Part shown: one piece after another, positions 37,999-45,880 of the stretch
How the letters are laid out: each line of letters begins with the position of its first letter
Numbering within the stretch: the stretch's first letter is position 1
Assembly: GCF_039655875.1 (NCBI RefSeq)
Contig: NZ_JBBYXK010000003.1
Location: forward strand, 372,001 to 436,000
DNA length: 64,000 nucleotides
Source: Emcibacter sp. SYSU 3D8
GTDB lineage: Bacteria; Pseudomonadota; Alphaproteobacteria; SMXS01
Direction: 5' to 3'
The notes under the pieces: model-generated
Told to the model about the DNA's origin: nothing
Seen by the model: the letters and a program-made list of their open reading frames with translations, nothing else
Database searches by the model: none
Program-made: the position numbers and the translations under genes

Positions 37999-40425
37999 TT
38001 AGCTGCGCTCGTATTCCTTGGCCGCCGTGAAGCGCAGGTCTTCCAGCGGCGCGGCCTGGAACGAGACGCGCACCCTCTCGTCCGGCACGTCGCCATAGGG
38101 CGTCGAGCGCTGCCGGGGCAACCGGGCGTTGCCGCGGATGATGTCCTCCATCCGGTAGGGCTCCATCTCCTGGCCGTGGCTGGCGCCGGCGGCGCGGGTG
38201 ATGGTCTCGTTCATCAAGGTGCCGCCCATGTCGTTGACACCGGCATTCAGGCAGGCTTTCACCCCTTCCGGCCCCATCTTCACCCAGCTGGTCTGGATGT
38301 TGGTGATGTGCGGGTGCAGGGTCAGGCGGGCGACGGCGTGCATCAGCACCGCCTCGCGGAATGTGGGGCCCTTGCGCGCCCGGCCCTTCAGGTAGATGGG
38401 CGCTTCCATGTGCACGAAGGGGAGCGGTACGAACTCGGTGAAGCCGCCGGTCCTTGCCTGCAGGTCGCGCAGGCCCAGCAGGTGGCGCGCCCAGTTGATC
38501 GGGCCGTCGATATGGCCATACATGATCGTCGACGTGGTGCGGATGCCCAGCGAATGGGCCGTTTCCATCACCTCGAACCATTGGGCGGTGTTGATCTTGT
38601 CGGGGCACAGGACGCGCCGGACCTCGTCGTCCAGCACTTCGCCCGCGGTGCCGGGAAGGGTGCCGAGGCCGGCGTCCTTCAGGCGGCTCAGGAACTCCTT
38701 CAGCGAGATGCCCAGCGTCTCGGCGCCCTGCCACACTTCCAGCGGCGAGAAGGCGTGCACATGCATGCCCGGCACGGCTTCCTTCACCGCCCTGGTGATG
38801 TCGATATAGGTCTGGCCGGTATAGGACGGATGGATGCCGCCCTGCATGCAGACTTCCGTGGCGCCGCGCGACCAGGCTTCCTGGGTGCGGCGCTGGATCT
38901 CGTCCATGCCCAGCACATAGGGCTTCCCGCGCAGATTCTCGGTCAGCTTGCCCTTCGAGAAGGCGCAGAACTGGCACTTGAAGTAGCAGACATTGGTGTA
39001 GTTGATGTTGCGGTTGACCACATAGGTCACCGTGTCGCCGTTCATCTTCTGGCGCAGCTGGTCGGCGGTGCGGCACACGGCGGTGAACTCGTCGCCGCGG
39101 GCCAGGAACAGGCGCGAGACCTCGGTCTCGTCCAGTCGCTCGCCCTTCACCGCCCGGTCCAGAATAGACTTGAGCCAGGGATCGACGCGCGCCGGCATGT
39201 GCGCGGCCAGCAGTTTCAGGTCGGCCTCGGGCGGCGGTGTGTCCTCGCCCGGCGACCACTCCTCGGTGCGCGGATAGCCTTCGCTGTCGATGGCCTGGAT
39301 GACGGACGTGCGCATGGCCGGATCGAGCCAGCGCTCGGGTTGCAGGGCATATTCCGGATAGATGGTCAGGCGCTCGATGAGCAGCTTGCCGGTGGCGGCC
39401 GTCTCGGTGGCCAGCTTGTCGAGGTGCGGCCAAGGCGCCTCGGGATTGACGAAATCGGGCGTCAGCGGCGAGACGCCGCCCCAGTCGTTGATCCCGGCGG
39501 CGACCAGCGGCTGAAGCTGGCCGGGGCTGAGATTGGGCGGCACCTGGATATTCATTTCCGGGCCGAAGACGATGCGGGTGATGGCCAGCGTCCACAGCAA
39601 CTCGTCAAGGTCGGGCTCGGGCGCGTCCGACATGCGCGTACCGGGCTTGGCGCGGAAGTTCTGGATGATCACTTCCTGCAGATTGCCGAACTCGTCGTGG
39701 ATATCGCGCAGCGCCAGCAGGCTTTCGATCCGCTCGGCGCGGGTCTCGCCGATGCCGATCAGGATGCCCGAGGTGAACGGCACCTGTGCCCGGCCGGCGC
39801 GGCGCAGTCCCTCGAGGCGCACCGCCGGATCCTTGTCCGGGCTGCCGTGATGGGCCTTGCCCTTTTCCAGCAGGCTGATCGCCGTGCTCTCGAGCATGAT
39901 GCCCATGGACGGCGCCAACGGCCGCAATATGGCCAGGTCCTCGTCGCTCATCAGGCCCGGATTGAGGTGCGGGAACAGGCCCGTTTCCTCGTGGACGAGC
40001 TTGGCCATGGCGGCCAGGTAGGACAGCGTGGTTTCGTGGCCCAGCGCGGCCAGCGCCTCGCGGGCGGCCTTGTAGCGCAGCTCCGGCTTGTCGCCGAGGG
40101 TGAACAGGGCCTCCTTGCAGCCCATGGCCGCACCCTGCCGCGCGATATCCAGCACCTGCTCGGGCGTCATGAACACCTGCTCGCCCTTCTTCGGCGGCTG
40201 GGCGAAGGTGCAATAGTGGCAGACGTCGCGGCACAGATGGGTAAGCGGGATGAACACCTTCTTCGAGAAGGTGATGATATTGCGGTGGCCCTGATCTCGC
40301 AGGAAGGCGGCGGTCGCCATCAGCCGGGGAATATCGATCTCATCGGCGAGAAGCAGGGCTTCCTCGCGCGTCGGCCGGTGACCGGCCTCGACCTTTTCCA
40401 GATAGGACACGACTTCGCGGTTCAC
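37999..40425 (-). CDS. fbiC: FbiC: FO synthase (CofG-CofH fusion)
   Basis: An 808-residue bifunctional radical SAM enzyme that makes 7,8-didemethyl-8-hydroxy-5-deazariboflavin (FO), the chromophore of coenzyme F420, from a pyrimidine precursor and tyrosine. Two radical SAM Cys-x3-Cys-x2-Cys motifs are present: CofG half C65, C69, C72 (CRDVCHYC) and CofH half C480, C484, C487 (CYFKCQFC). The fused form is typical of actinobacteria and some proteobacteria; archaea have separate proteins. The GTG start overlaps the cofC stop by four bases (GTGA), so the two are coupled. It is the key marker that this organism makes F420. Confidence 0.97.
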   Translation of the reverse strand: MNREVVSYLEKVEAGHRPTREEALLLADEIDIPRLMATAAFLRDQGHRNIITFSKKVFIPLTHLCRDVCHYCTFAQPPKKGEQVFMTPEQVLDIARQGAAMGCKEALFTLGDKPELRYKAAREALAALGHETTLSYLAAMAKLVHEETGLFPHLNPGLMSDEDLAILRPLAPSMGIMLESTAISLLEKGKAHHGSPDKDPAVRLEGLRRAGRAQVPFTSGILIGIGETRAERIESLLALRDIHDEFGNLQEVIIQNFRAKPGTRMSDAPEPDLDELLWTLAITRIVFGPEMNIQVPPNLSPGQLQPLVAAGINDWGGVSPLTPDFVNPEAPWPHLDKLATETAATGKLLIERLTIYPEYALQPERWLDPAMRTSVIQAIDSEGYPRTEEWSPGEDTPPPEADLKLLAAHMPARVDPWLKSILDRAVKGERLDETEVSRLFLARGDEFTAVCRTADQLRQKMNGDTVTYVVNRNINYTNVCYFKCQFCAFSKGKLTENLRGKPYVLGMDEIQRRTQEAWSRGATEVCMQGGIHPSYTGQTYIDITRAVKEAVPGMHVHAFSPLEVWQGAETLGISLKEFLSRLKDAGLGTLPGTAGEVLDDEVRRVLCPDKINTAQWFEVMETAHSLGIRTTSTIMYGHIDGPINWARHLLGLRDLQARTGGFTEFVPLPFVHMEAPIYLKGRARKGPTFREAVLMHAVARLTLHPHITNIQTSWVKMGPEGVKACLNAGVNDMGGTLMNETITRAAGASHGQEMEPYRMEDIIRGNARLPRQRSTPYGDVPDERVRVSFQAAPLEDLRFTAAKEYERS

Positions 40426-41117
40426 TGCTCGGTTCCCAATGAGGTGGCTTGGGTCTGTTGTAACCGGGTGGCAACATCGGCCGCCAGCAAATAATCCATG
40501 GTATGCCCCTGGGCGCCCCGCGCCAATAGAACCCGCAGGTCCTCAGGCGTATCTATGTCCAATTCGAGGCCGGGCAAGCCGAGCAGGGTCACGGCCATGT
40601 CCCGCTCGAGCGCGGCGGCCCGGTGCTTCTCGAAGCTGCCCTCGCCGTAGGACAGCGGCAGGGCGTCGACCGGCGATACCAGCATGGCATTGGTGCCGCC
40701 GTCGAGGGCCGGGCAGAAAGTGGCCGCTCGCCCGCCTGGATGGGCGGCGATGAATGCCGTGACTTCACCCGCGGCAACCAGCGGCAGGTCGCCGTGAATG
40801 ATCAGCGCACCGCCGGCGCCCAGTTCGGCCAGGCGAGAGAGCCCGGCGCGCAGCGCCGCGTTCAGCCCGCCCTCGGCCTCGGGGATCAGTACCGCGCCGT
40901 GCTCCCTGGCGAGCGCCTTGGCCTCGTTGTCCTCGGTGACCACGGCGACGCCGGCAAGGCCCCATGCATGGCGCAGCGCCACCAGCACGTCGAGCAGCAT
41001 CGCGCGCGCCAGGTTGGTGCGCTCGCTCTCGCTCAGCACGGGCGACAGCCGCTGCTTCGCGCCGCTCAGGCGCTTGACCGGCAGCAACGCCCAGATGTCC
41101 GACGTTTCGCGGATCAT
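40422..41117 (-). CDS. cofC: 2-phospholactate/phosphoenolpyruvate guanylyltransferase (CofC/FbiD)
   Basis: A 231-residue nucleotidyltransferase of the CofC family. It opens with the family pattern ALLPVKRLSGAKQRLSPVLS (about residues 9-28), has VVTEDNEAKALAREHGA, the metal-binding HGDLPL, and the late ELDIDTPEDL motif. It activates a three-carbon phosphoacid (2-phospholactate, phosphoenolpyruvate or 3-phosphoglycerate in different organisms) with GTP; which is used here cannot be seen. The ATG at 41117 has GGAGG very close upstream. It lies between the luciferase-like gene (56-base gap) and fbiC (overlap). Confidence 0.93.
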   Translation of the reverse strand: MIRETSDIWALLPVKRLSGAKQRLSPVLSESERTNLARAMLLDVLVALRHAWGLAGVAVVTEDNEAKALAREHGAVLIPEAEGGLNAALRAGLSRLAELGAGGALIIHGDLPLVAAGEVTAFIAAHPGGRAATFCPALDGGTNAMLVSPVDALPLSYGEGSFEKHRAAALERDMAVTLLGLPGLELDIDTPEDLRVLLARGAQGHTMDYLLAADVATRLQQTQATSLGTEQ

Positions 41118-41173
41118 TGCCTCCGCTGAAGGTCCGGGAGCGGACCCGTCCGCTCCCGTGCCCGGGGTTTGAA

Positions 41174-42154
41174 TCAGCTCTTGGCTTCTTCCAGCAGCGG
41201 GCGGAAGAACTCGGGCTGGGAAATCCAGTCCTCGTCGCTCTTCATCTCGTGGAAGAAGCTGCAGTCGATGACGATCTCGTCCATGCCGGCTGCCTTGGCG
41301 GCCTTCAGGTGAGGCATCATGTCGTCGACCGTGCCGGTCCAGTTGGGCTGCATGAGCTGCGGGCCGATTTCCTTGATACCCGGCAGCTTGGGTGCAGCGA
41401 ACACGCGCATGACGCATTTCATGGGCTCGCGGCGGTACTTTTCCTCGGCCAGCTTGTTGATCTGCGCAAGCCGCATGGCCGCCAGTTCGGGCGGGTGGCC
41501 GGCCGGGTGCCACTTGTCGCAAAGCTCGGCGACCCGGTCGAAGCCCTGGTCGTTGAGGAACGCGCCCAGGATCGGCACGCCAGGATTCCCGTTCCAGTCC
41601 TTCTGCACCGGCTTGGGCGTGGTCTGGCCCTTGGGGAAGTTGTAGTAGGTCCCGTTGTACTCGGTGGGATTGTCGGCCCAGGCGGCCCGCAACGCGCGGA
41701 TGAAATCCGTGCAGCGGTCGCCGCGCTTGGCGAACGGCGTATCCATGTGGGCGAATTCCTCGGTCGCCCAGCCCAGGCCAAGGCCCAGATCGAAGCGGCC
41801 GTTCGAGAGTACGTCGATGGTGGCGACCTGCTTGGCCAGCGTCACCGGGCGATGGTAGCCGAACACCAGGATCGAGGTGCCCAGGCGGATGTTCTTGGTG
41901 ATGCCGGCCACATAGGCCAGTGCTTCCAGCGGCGCGAGCATGCTGGCATAGGCGTCCGGCCACTGGACGATCTTGTCCTTGCCCAGCGTGTGCTGGTGCA
42001 CGGGATGGCTCTGCACCGGATTATCGGGATAAAGGAAGTGATCCTGAACCCACAGCGAGTCGTATCCCATCTTGTCCGAGATGGTGGCGAACTCATGAAC
42101 CGCTTTCTGGCTGGCGAACTGCGTCAGCTGCGGCATGTTGAATCCGACTTTCAT
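41174..42154 (-). CDS. LLM-class (luciferase-like) flavin/F420-dependent oxidoreductase
   Basis: A 326-residue TIM-barrel protein of the luciferase-like monooxygenase superfamily (MKVGFNMPQ start; DSLWVQDHFLYPD; IRLGTSILVFGYHRPVTLAK; FDLGLGLGWATEEF). Many members in F420-producing organisms use F420 rather than FMN, for example in reduction or epimer-specific dehydrogenation. Being the first gene of the cofC-fbiC operon strongly suggests an F420-dependent enzyme. GGGGAG eight bases before the ATG at 42154 sets the start. The 146-bp gap to the divergent reductase gene must carry both promoters. Substrate unknown. Confidence 0.88.
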   Translation of the reverse strand: MKVGFNMPQLTQFASQKAVHEFATISDKMGYDSLWVQDHFLYPDNPVQSHPVHQHTLGKDKIVQWPDAYASMLAPLEALAYVAGITKNIRLGTSILVFGYHRPVTLAKQVATIDVLSNGRFDLGLGLGWATEEFAHMDTPFAKRGDRCTDFIRALRAAWADNPTEYNGTYYNFPKGQTTPKPVQKDWNGNPGVPILGAFLNDQGFDRVAELCDKWHPAGHPPELAAMRLAQINKLAEEKYRREPMKCVMRVFAAPKLPGIKEIGPQLMQPNWTGTVDDMMPHLKAAKAAGMDEIVIDCSFFHEMKSDEDWISQPEFFRPLLEEAKS

Positions 42155-42300
42155 GCGTGTCTCCCCTGTGCGGATTGGCGGCCGGACGGTCACCGGCGGC
42201 TTGAAGCGTGGCGGTACCTTGGCACATCTTTTTTGATGCTGCCAGCCTCGGCAAGCGTGCTACACAACCGGAAAACCGGTGACACTGAAAGGGTAATCAC

Positions 42301-42972
42301 GTGGCAAATACCAAACGGACGATCGCCGTCATCGGCGGTACGGGCGCACTGGGTGGCGGTCTGGCGCGGCGCTGGGCGAAAGCGGGCCACAAGGTGATCA
42401 TCGGCTCGCGCGAGGCGGGCAAGGCACAGGAAGCGGCCGACGCGCTGAAGGCCGACGTGGGCGGCGATGTCACCGGCATGGAAAACGGCGCCGCGGCTGC
42501 AGCGGCCGAGATCGTCGCGCTGACCGTGCCGTTCTCCAATCAGCGTCCCATGCTCGAAGTGATCAAGACCGGCGTCCAAGGCAAGATCCTGATCGACGCC
42601 ACCGTGCCGCTGATGCCGCCCAAGGTTGGCCGCGTGCAGTTGCCCGAGGAAGACAGCGCCGCCGTGCGCGCCCAGGCCTTTGTCGGCGACGGCGTGAAGG
42701 TTGTGGCGGCGTTCCAGAATATCGGCGCCGAGCACCTCAACAGCGACCATCACATCGAATGCGACGTGCTGGTTTCGGGTGACGACATCGAGGCGCGCGA
42801 CGTGGTCGTGAGCCTGGTCGAGGATGCGGGCATGAAAGGCTGGAGCGCCGGCCCGCTGGCCAACTCGGCCGCCGCCGAAGCGCTGACCTCGGTGCTGATC
42901 ACCATCAACCGTCGCTACAAGATCATCGGCTCCGGCATCCGCATCACCGGGACACCTGGCGAAGCGGAATAA
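42301..42972 (+). CDS. npdG: NADPH:F420 oxidoreductase (Fno/NpdG)
   Basis: A 223-residue Rossmann protein that exchanges hydride between NADP(H) and coenzyme F420. The N-terminal GGTGALGGGLA (about residues 12-22) binds the dinucleotide and GSRE a little later fits recognition of the NADP 2'-phosphate. VVAAFQNIGAEHL and the C-terminal RYKIIGSGIRITG are typical of the family. The GTG start at 42301 follows AAAGGG. The next gene, cofE, begins two bases after the stop. This is the likely source of reduced F420 for the neighbouring oxidoreductases. Confidence 0.93.
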   Translation: MANTKRTIAVIGGTGALGGGLARRWAKAGHKVIIGSREAGKAQEAADALKADVGGDVTGMENGAAAAAAEIVALTVPFSNQRPMLEVIKTGVQGKILIDATVPLMPPKVGRVQLPEEDSAAVRAQAFVGDGVKVVAAFQNIGAEHLNSDHHIECDVLVSGDDIEARDVVVSLVEDAGMKGWSAGPLANSAAAEALTSVLITINRRYKIIGSGIRITGTPGEAE

Positions 42973-42974
42973 TC

Positions 42975-43739
42975 ATGTCCACCCGGCTGAGCGTCTTCGC
43001 GGTGCCCGGCATCCCGCTGGTTCAGCCGGGCGACGACATCGCGGCCTTTGTTCTCGACGGGCTGGCGGCAATGGGCGAGACGCTGGCCGACGGCGATATC
43101 GTCGTCCTCGCCCAGAAGATCGTCTCCAAGGCGGAAGGCCGGCTGGTGTCGCTGGAGGCGGTGACGCCATCCGGCAAGGCCCTGGAACTGGCCGGAATCA
43201 CCGGCAAGGATCCCCGCGTCGTCGAACTGGTGCTGCGCGAATCCAACGAGGTCCTGCGCGCCAAGACCAACGTGATGATCGTCGAGCAGAAGCTTGGCCT
43301 GGTCATCGCCAATGCGGGCATCGACCGCTCCAACGTCGAGGGCGGCAGCGTGGACATGGCGCTGCTCCTGCCGCTCGATCCAGACGCCAGCGCCCGCGGC
43401 TTGCGGGAGACGATCACCGCTCGTGCCGGCGTGGATGTGGCCGTGGTCATCGCCGACAGCGTCGGCCGGGCGTGGCGCTACGGCACCACCGGCATGGCCA
43501 TCGGCTGCGCCGGGCTGGAGCCGTTGTGGGATCAGCGCGGCGATATGGACATGTTCGGCAAGGTGCTGGAAGTGACCGAGGTGGCGGTGGCCGACCAGAT
43601 TGCGTCCGCGGCCAACCTGGCCATGGGCGAGGCGTCCGAGCGCACGCCGGTCGCCATCGTCCGCGGTCTCGACACGCCGCGCCGGGAACGGCCCGCCAGC
43701 GTGCTGGTGCGCGCAAAGAACGAGGACATGTTCCGGTGA
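42975..43739 (+). CDS. cofE: Coenzyme F420:L-glutamate ligase (CofE)
   Basis: A 254-residue enzyme that adds glutamate residues to F420-0 with GTP. Family marks include VLAQKIVSKAEGRLVSL (about residues 43-59), NAGIDRSNV and the late RGLDTPRRERPA. It matches the archaeal CofE or N-terminal half of mycobacterial FbiB; the FbiB C-terminal nitroreductase-like half, which reduces dehydro-F420, is absent. It sits between npdG (two-base gap) and cofD (GTGA overlap). Confidence 0.95.
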   Translation: MSTRLSVFAVPGIPLVQPGDDIAAFVLDGLAAMGETLADGDIVVLAQKIVSKAEGRLVSLEAVTPSGKALELAGITGKDPRVVELVLRESNEVLRAKTNVMIVEQKLGLVIANAGIDRSNVEGGSVDMALLLPLDPDASARGLRETITARAGVDVAVVIADSVGRAWRYGTTGMAIGCAGLEPLWDQRGDMDMFGKVLEVTEVAVADQIASAANLAMGEASERTPVAIVRGLDTPRRERPASVLVRAKNEDMFR

Positions 43740-44674
43740 CGGGTAAAGTCCTCGCACTGTGCGGCGGCGTCGGCGGCGCCAAGCTGGCTCTTGGACTCTC
43801 GCTGATCGTGCCGGGTGACAATCTGACCGTCATCGTCAACACCGGCGACGATTTCACCCATCTGGGCGTGCGTATCTGCCCGGACATCGACACGGTCACC
43901 TACACGCTGGGCGGCCTGTCCAATACCGAGCTGGGCTGGGGACGGGCAGGCGAGACCTGGGAGTTCATGGAGAACCTGCGCACCCTCGGCGGTCCGGCGT
44001 GGTTCAATCTGGGCGACAAGGACATGGCGACCCATGTGGAGCGCACCCGCCGGCTGATGGATGGCCAGAGCCTCAGCCAGGTCACAGCCGATTTCGCCCG
44101 GGCTTTCGGGATCGGCCCGCTGCTGGCGCCGATGACCGACGACGCGGTCGCCACGATCATCGAGACCGACGACGGCGACCTGGCGTTTCAGCACTATTTC
44201 GTCAGGGACCGGTGCCAGCCGGAAGTGCGCGGCATCCGTTTCGAGGGCGCCGGTACGGCCATGCCCAGCCCGGCATTGATCGCCGCGCTGCAGGACGATC
44301 TCGACGCCATCGTGATCTGCCCGTCCAACCCCTATCTCAGCGTCGATCCGTTGCTGGCGATACCCGGCATCCGCCAGGCGCTGTCGGGCCATGCCGCGCC
44401 GGTCATCGCCGTATCGCCCATTGTCGGCGGCAAGGCGATCAAGGGGCCGACGGCCAAGCTGATGGCCGAGTTGGGCCTCGACGTGACGCAAGCCACCATC
44501 GCCCACCACTACCGCGACCTGATCGACGGGCTCGTCCTCGACACCGAGGATGCGGATATGGCGGATACGCTGGGCGTCTCCACCTATGTCACCAACACGG
44601 TGATGAAGACCATCGACGACCGCACCGGGCTTGCGCGCGCGGTGCTGGATTTCGCCGTGGCGCTGAAGGCATGA
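43736..44674 (+). CDS. cofD: 2-phospholactate transferase, F420 biosynthesis (CofD/FbiA)
   Basis: A 312-residue transferase that joins FO to the phospho-acid moiety of the CofC product, giving (dehydro-)F420-0. The N-terminus VLALCGGVGGAKLALGL is diagnostic, with NTGDDFTHLGVRICPDIDT and later CPSNPYLSVDP and SPIVGGKAIKGPTAKLM. The GTG start overlaps the cofE stop by four bases; an extension into cofE is out of keeping with the family start. With fbiC, cofC and cofE it completes the known core pathway. Confidence 0.96.
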   Translation: MTGKVLALCGGVGGAKLALGLSLIVPGDNLTVIVNTGDDFTHLGVRICPDIDTVTYTLGGLSNTELGWGRAGETWEFMENLRTLGGPAWFNLGDKDMATHVERTRRLMDGQSLSQVTADFARAFGIGPLLAPMTDDAVATIIETDDGDLAFQHYFVRDRCQPEVRGIRFEGAGTAMPSPALIAALQDDLDAIVICPSNPYLSVDPLLAIPGIRQALSGHAAPVIAVSPIVGGKAIKGPTAKLMAELGLDVTQATIAHHYRDLIDGLVLDTEDADMADTLGVSTYVTNTVMKTIDDRTGLARAVLDFAVALKA

Positions 44675-44702
44675 AAAAGGCCGCGCGACGGATCGCGCGG
44701 CC
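44674..44702 (-). terminator. Rho-independent terminator of the SnoaL/PNPOx operon
   Basis: Read leftward, a 10-bp perfect stem (44679-44688 with 44693-44702, loop of four) is followed by a T tract complementary to AAAAA at 44674-44678. It serves the gene ending at 44721 and abuts the cofD stop on the other strand. Confidence 0.9.
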
Positions 44703-44720
44703 CCGATCATGCGCGCCGGA

Positions 44721-45164
44721 TCAGCCCTTCGGGTAATCCATGAAGTTGCCGGTCAGGTCGTACGGGCCGCGATACAGCACGTCGAACTTGCGGAACTTGA
44801 ACTTCCACTTGCCGTTCTCGCGCACCAGGTCGTCATTGTAGACGCCCACGGTGCGGCTCATCTCGCCCTTGGCGTCCTTGATGTTTTCCTGCACGTAGAA
44901 GCGGGCCTTGGCCGTGTCGCCATTGATGGTGATCACGCCCGGCTGCACGAAATGCAGCACGTGGGGATACCCTTCCATGATCCGGCTCCAGGTCGGCTTC
45001 AGCACGTCATGGCCCTGCAGGGGCTTTTCCATGCCGGGCAGGGCCCAGGCGCCATCCTTGGAGAAGGTGTTGCCCCAGAGTTCGACATCGCGCTGCATCA
45101 CGCCATCGGCGTAGACCTGGGCGAGATGCTGGATTTCCATGCGGTCTTCGAGTTCGGTAGGCAT
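44721..45164 (-). CDS. SnoaL-like (NTF2-fold) protein
   Basis: A 147-residue single-domain SnoaL_4-type protein: EIQHLAQVYADGVMQRDVEL at the N-terminus, then KDGAWALPG, and a C-terminal YNDDLVRENGKWKFKFRKFD. The fold covers small-molecule isomerases, dehydratases and binding proteins. GGGGAA precedes the ATG at 45164. It lies 25 bases downstream of the PNPOx-fold gene on the same strand and shares its terminator, so the two form an operon convergent with the F420 genes. Confidence 0.82.
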   Translation of the reverse strand: MPTELEDRMEIQHLAQVYADGVMQRDVELWGNTFSKDGAWALPGMEKPLQGHDVLKPTWSRIMEGYPHVLHFVQPGVITINGDTAKARFYVQENIKDAKGEMSRTVGVYNDDLVRENGKWKFKFRKFDVLYRGPYDLTGNFMDYPKG

Positions 45165-45189
45165 TGTTCGGTTCCCCGTTGTCTGTGGA

Positions 45190-45714
45190 TTAACGATTGG
45201 CGACGCCATCGACGGCCGGCGTGGCCGCGGCCATCTTGTCGCCGTCATAGACGATCTTCTTGGTGGGGATGAATTCCATCACCACACGGGCGGGCGAGTC
45301 CAGGAACTGGACGAACTGCTGCACCCGGGCTTCGCTGACATGGCCGTACAGCTTGCGGGCGAAGGTGGGATAGAACCAGTCCTTGATTTCCCGGTTCGCC
45401 TTGTCGTGGATGACCGAGATGCCCTTGTAGGTCACGGTCTTGCCCGCGCCCCATTCGGTGCCGGCGCTGGTGATCACCACGCAGGTGCGCGGGTCGCGCT
45501 TGACCGCCGGGAACCGGGCGCGCTGTTCGGCGCCGGTCAGCCAGATGCGGCCGTCGTCGGTGTCCAGGTAGGACATGATCACGCCCACCGGTTCACCGGC
45601 CTTGTTGGTCCAGATGAAGGTGCATTCCCGCTGCATCTTGCGCAGCTGCGCCTCGCGATCCGGATCCAGCGGATACTGGGTCACGTCTTCATAGTCTTCC
45701 GCGTAGTTCGTCAT
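45190..45714 (-). CDS. PNPOx-like split-barrel flavin/F420-binding protein
   Basis: A 174-residue protein of the pyridoxamine-phosphate-oxidase-like split beta-barrel group: CTFIWTNKAGEPVGVIMSYL, GRIWLTGAEQRARFPAVKRD, and RVVMEFIPTKKIVYD at the C-terminus. Relatives (FDOR families) bind FMN, haem or F420. Being next to the F420 locus makes F420 use plausible, but no residue pattern settles it. GAGGTGGGG lies just before the ATG at 45714. First gene of an operon with the SnoaL protein. Confidence 0.8.
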   Translation of the reverse strand: MTNYAEDYEDVTQYPLDPDREAQLRKMQRECTFIWTNKAGEPVGVIMSYLDTDDGRIWLTGAEQRARFPAVKRDPRTCVVITSAGTEWGAGKTVTYKGISVIHDKANREIKDWFYPTFARKLYGHVSEARVQQFVQFLDSPARVVMEFIPTKKIVYDGDKMAAATPAVDGVANR

Positions 45715-45880
45715 TCCCCACCTCGTTTCGAAGGAAAGTCATTGCTGCCGATTCGGTTTGCGAGGGTAGGCGGTCACCGTCCCCGTCGCAAGCGGCGGCG
45801 CTGATCTTTTCCACGCAGGTTTACATGGCCCGTGCCGCGCGATAACCCTTCTGGCCACACTCCAATCGGCGGGGAATGCG

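Noticed and set aside
38176-40494. Long plus-strand frame of about 770 codons opposite fbiC
   Set aside because: It is a codon-bias shadow of fbiC, which has clear radical SAM motifs; the antisense protein has no recognisable domain.
42155-42300. Sigma-70-like promoter boxes in the F420 divergent region
   Set aside because: TTGATG and TTGGCA candidates lack a good -10 box at proper spacing; promoters must be here but cannot be placed from sequence alone.
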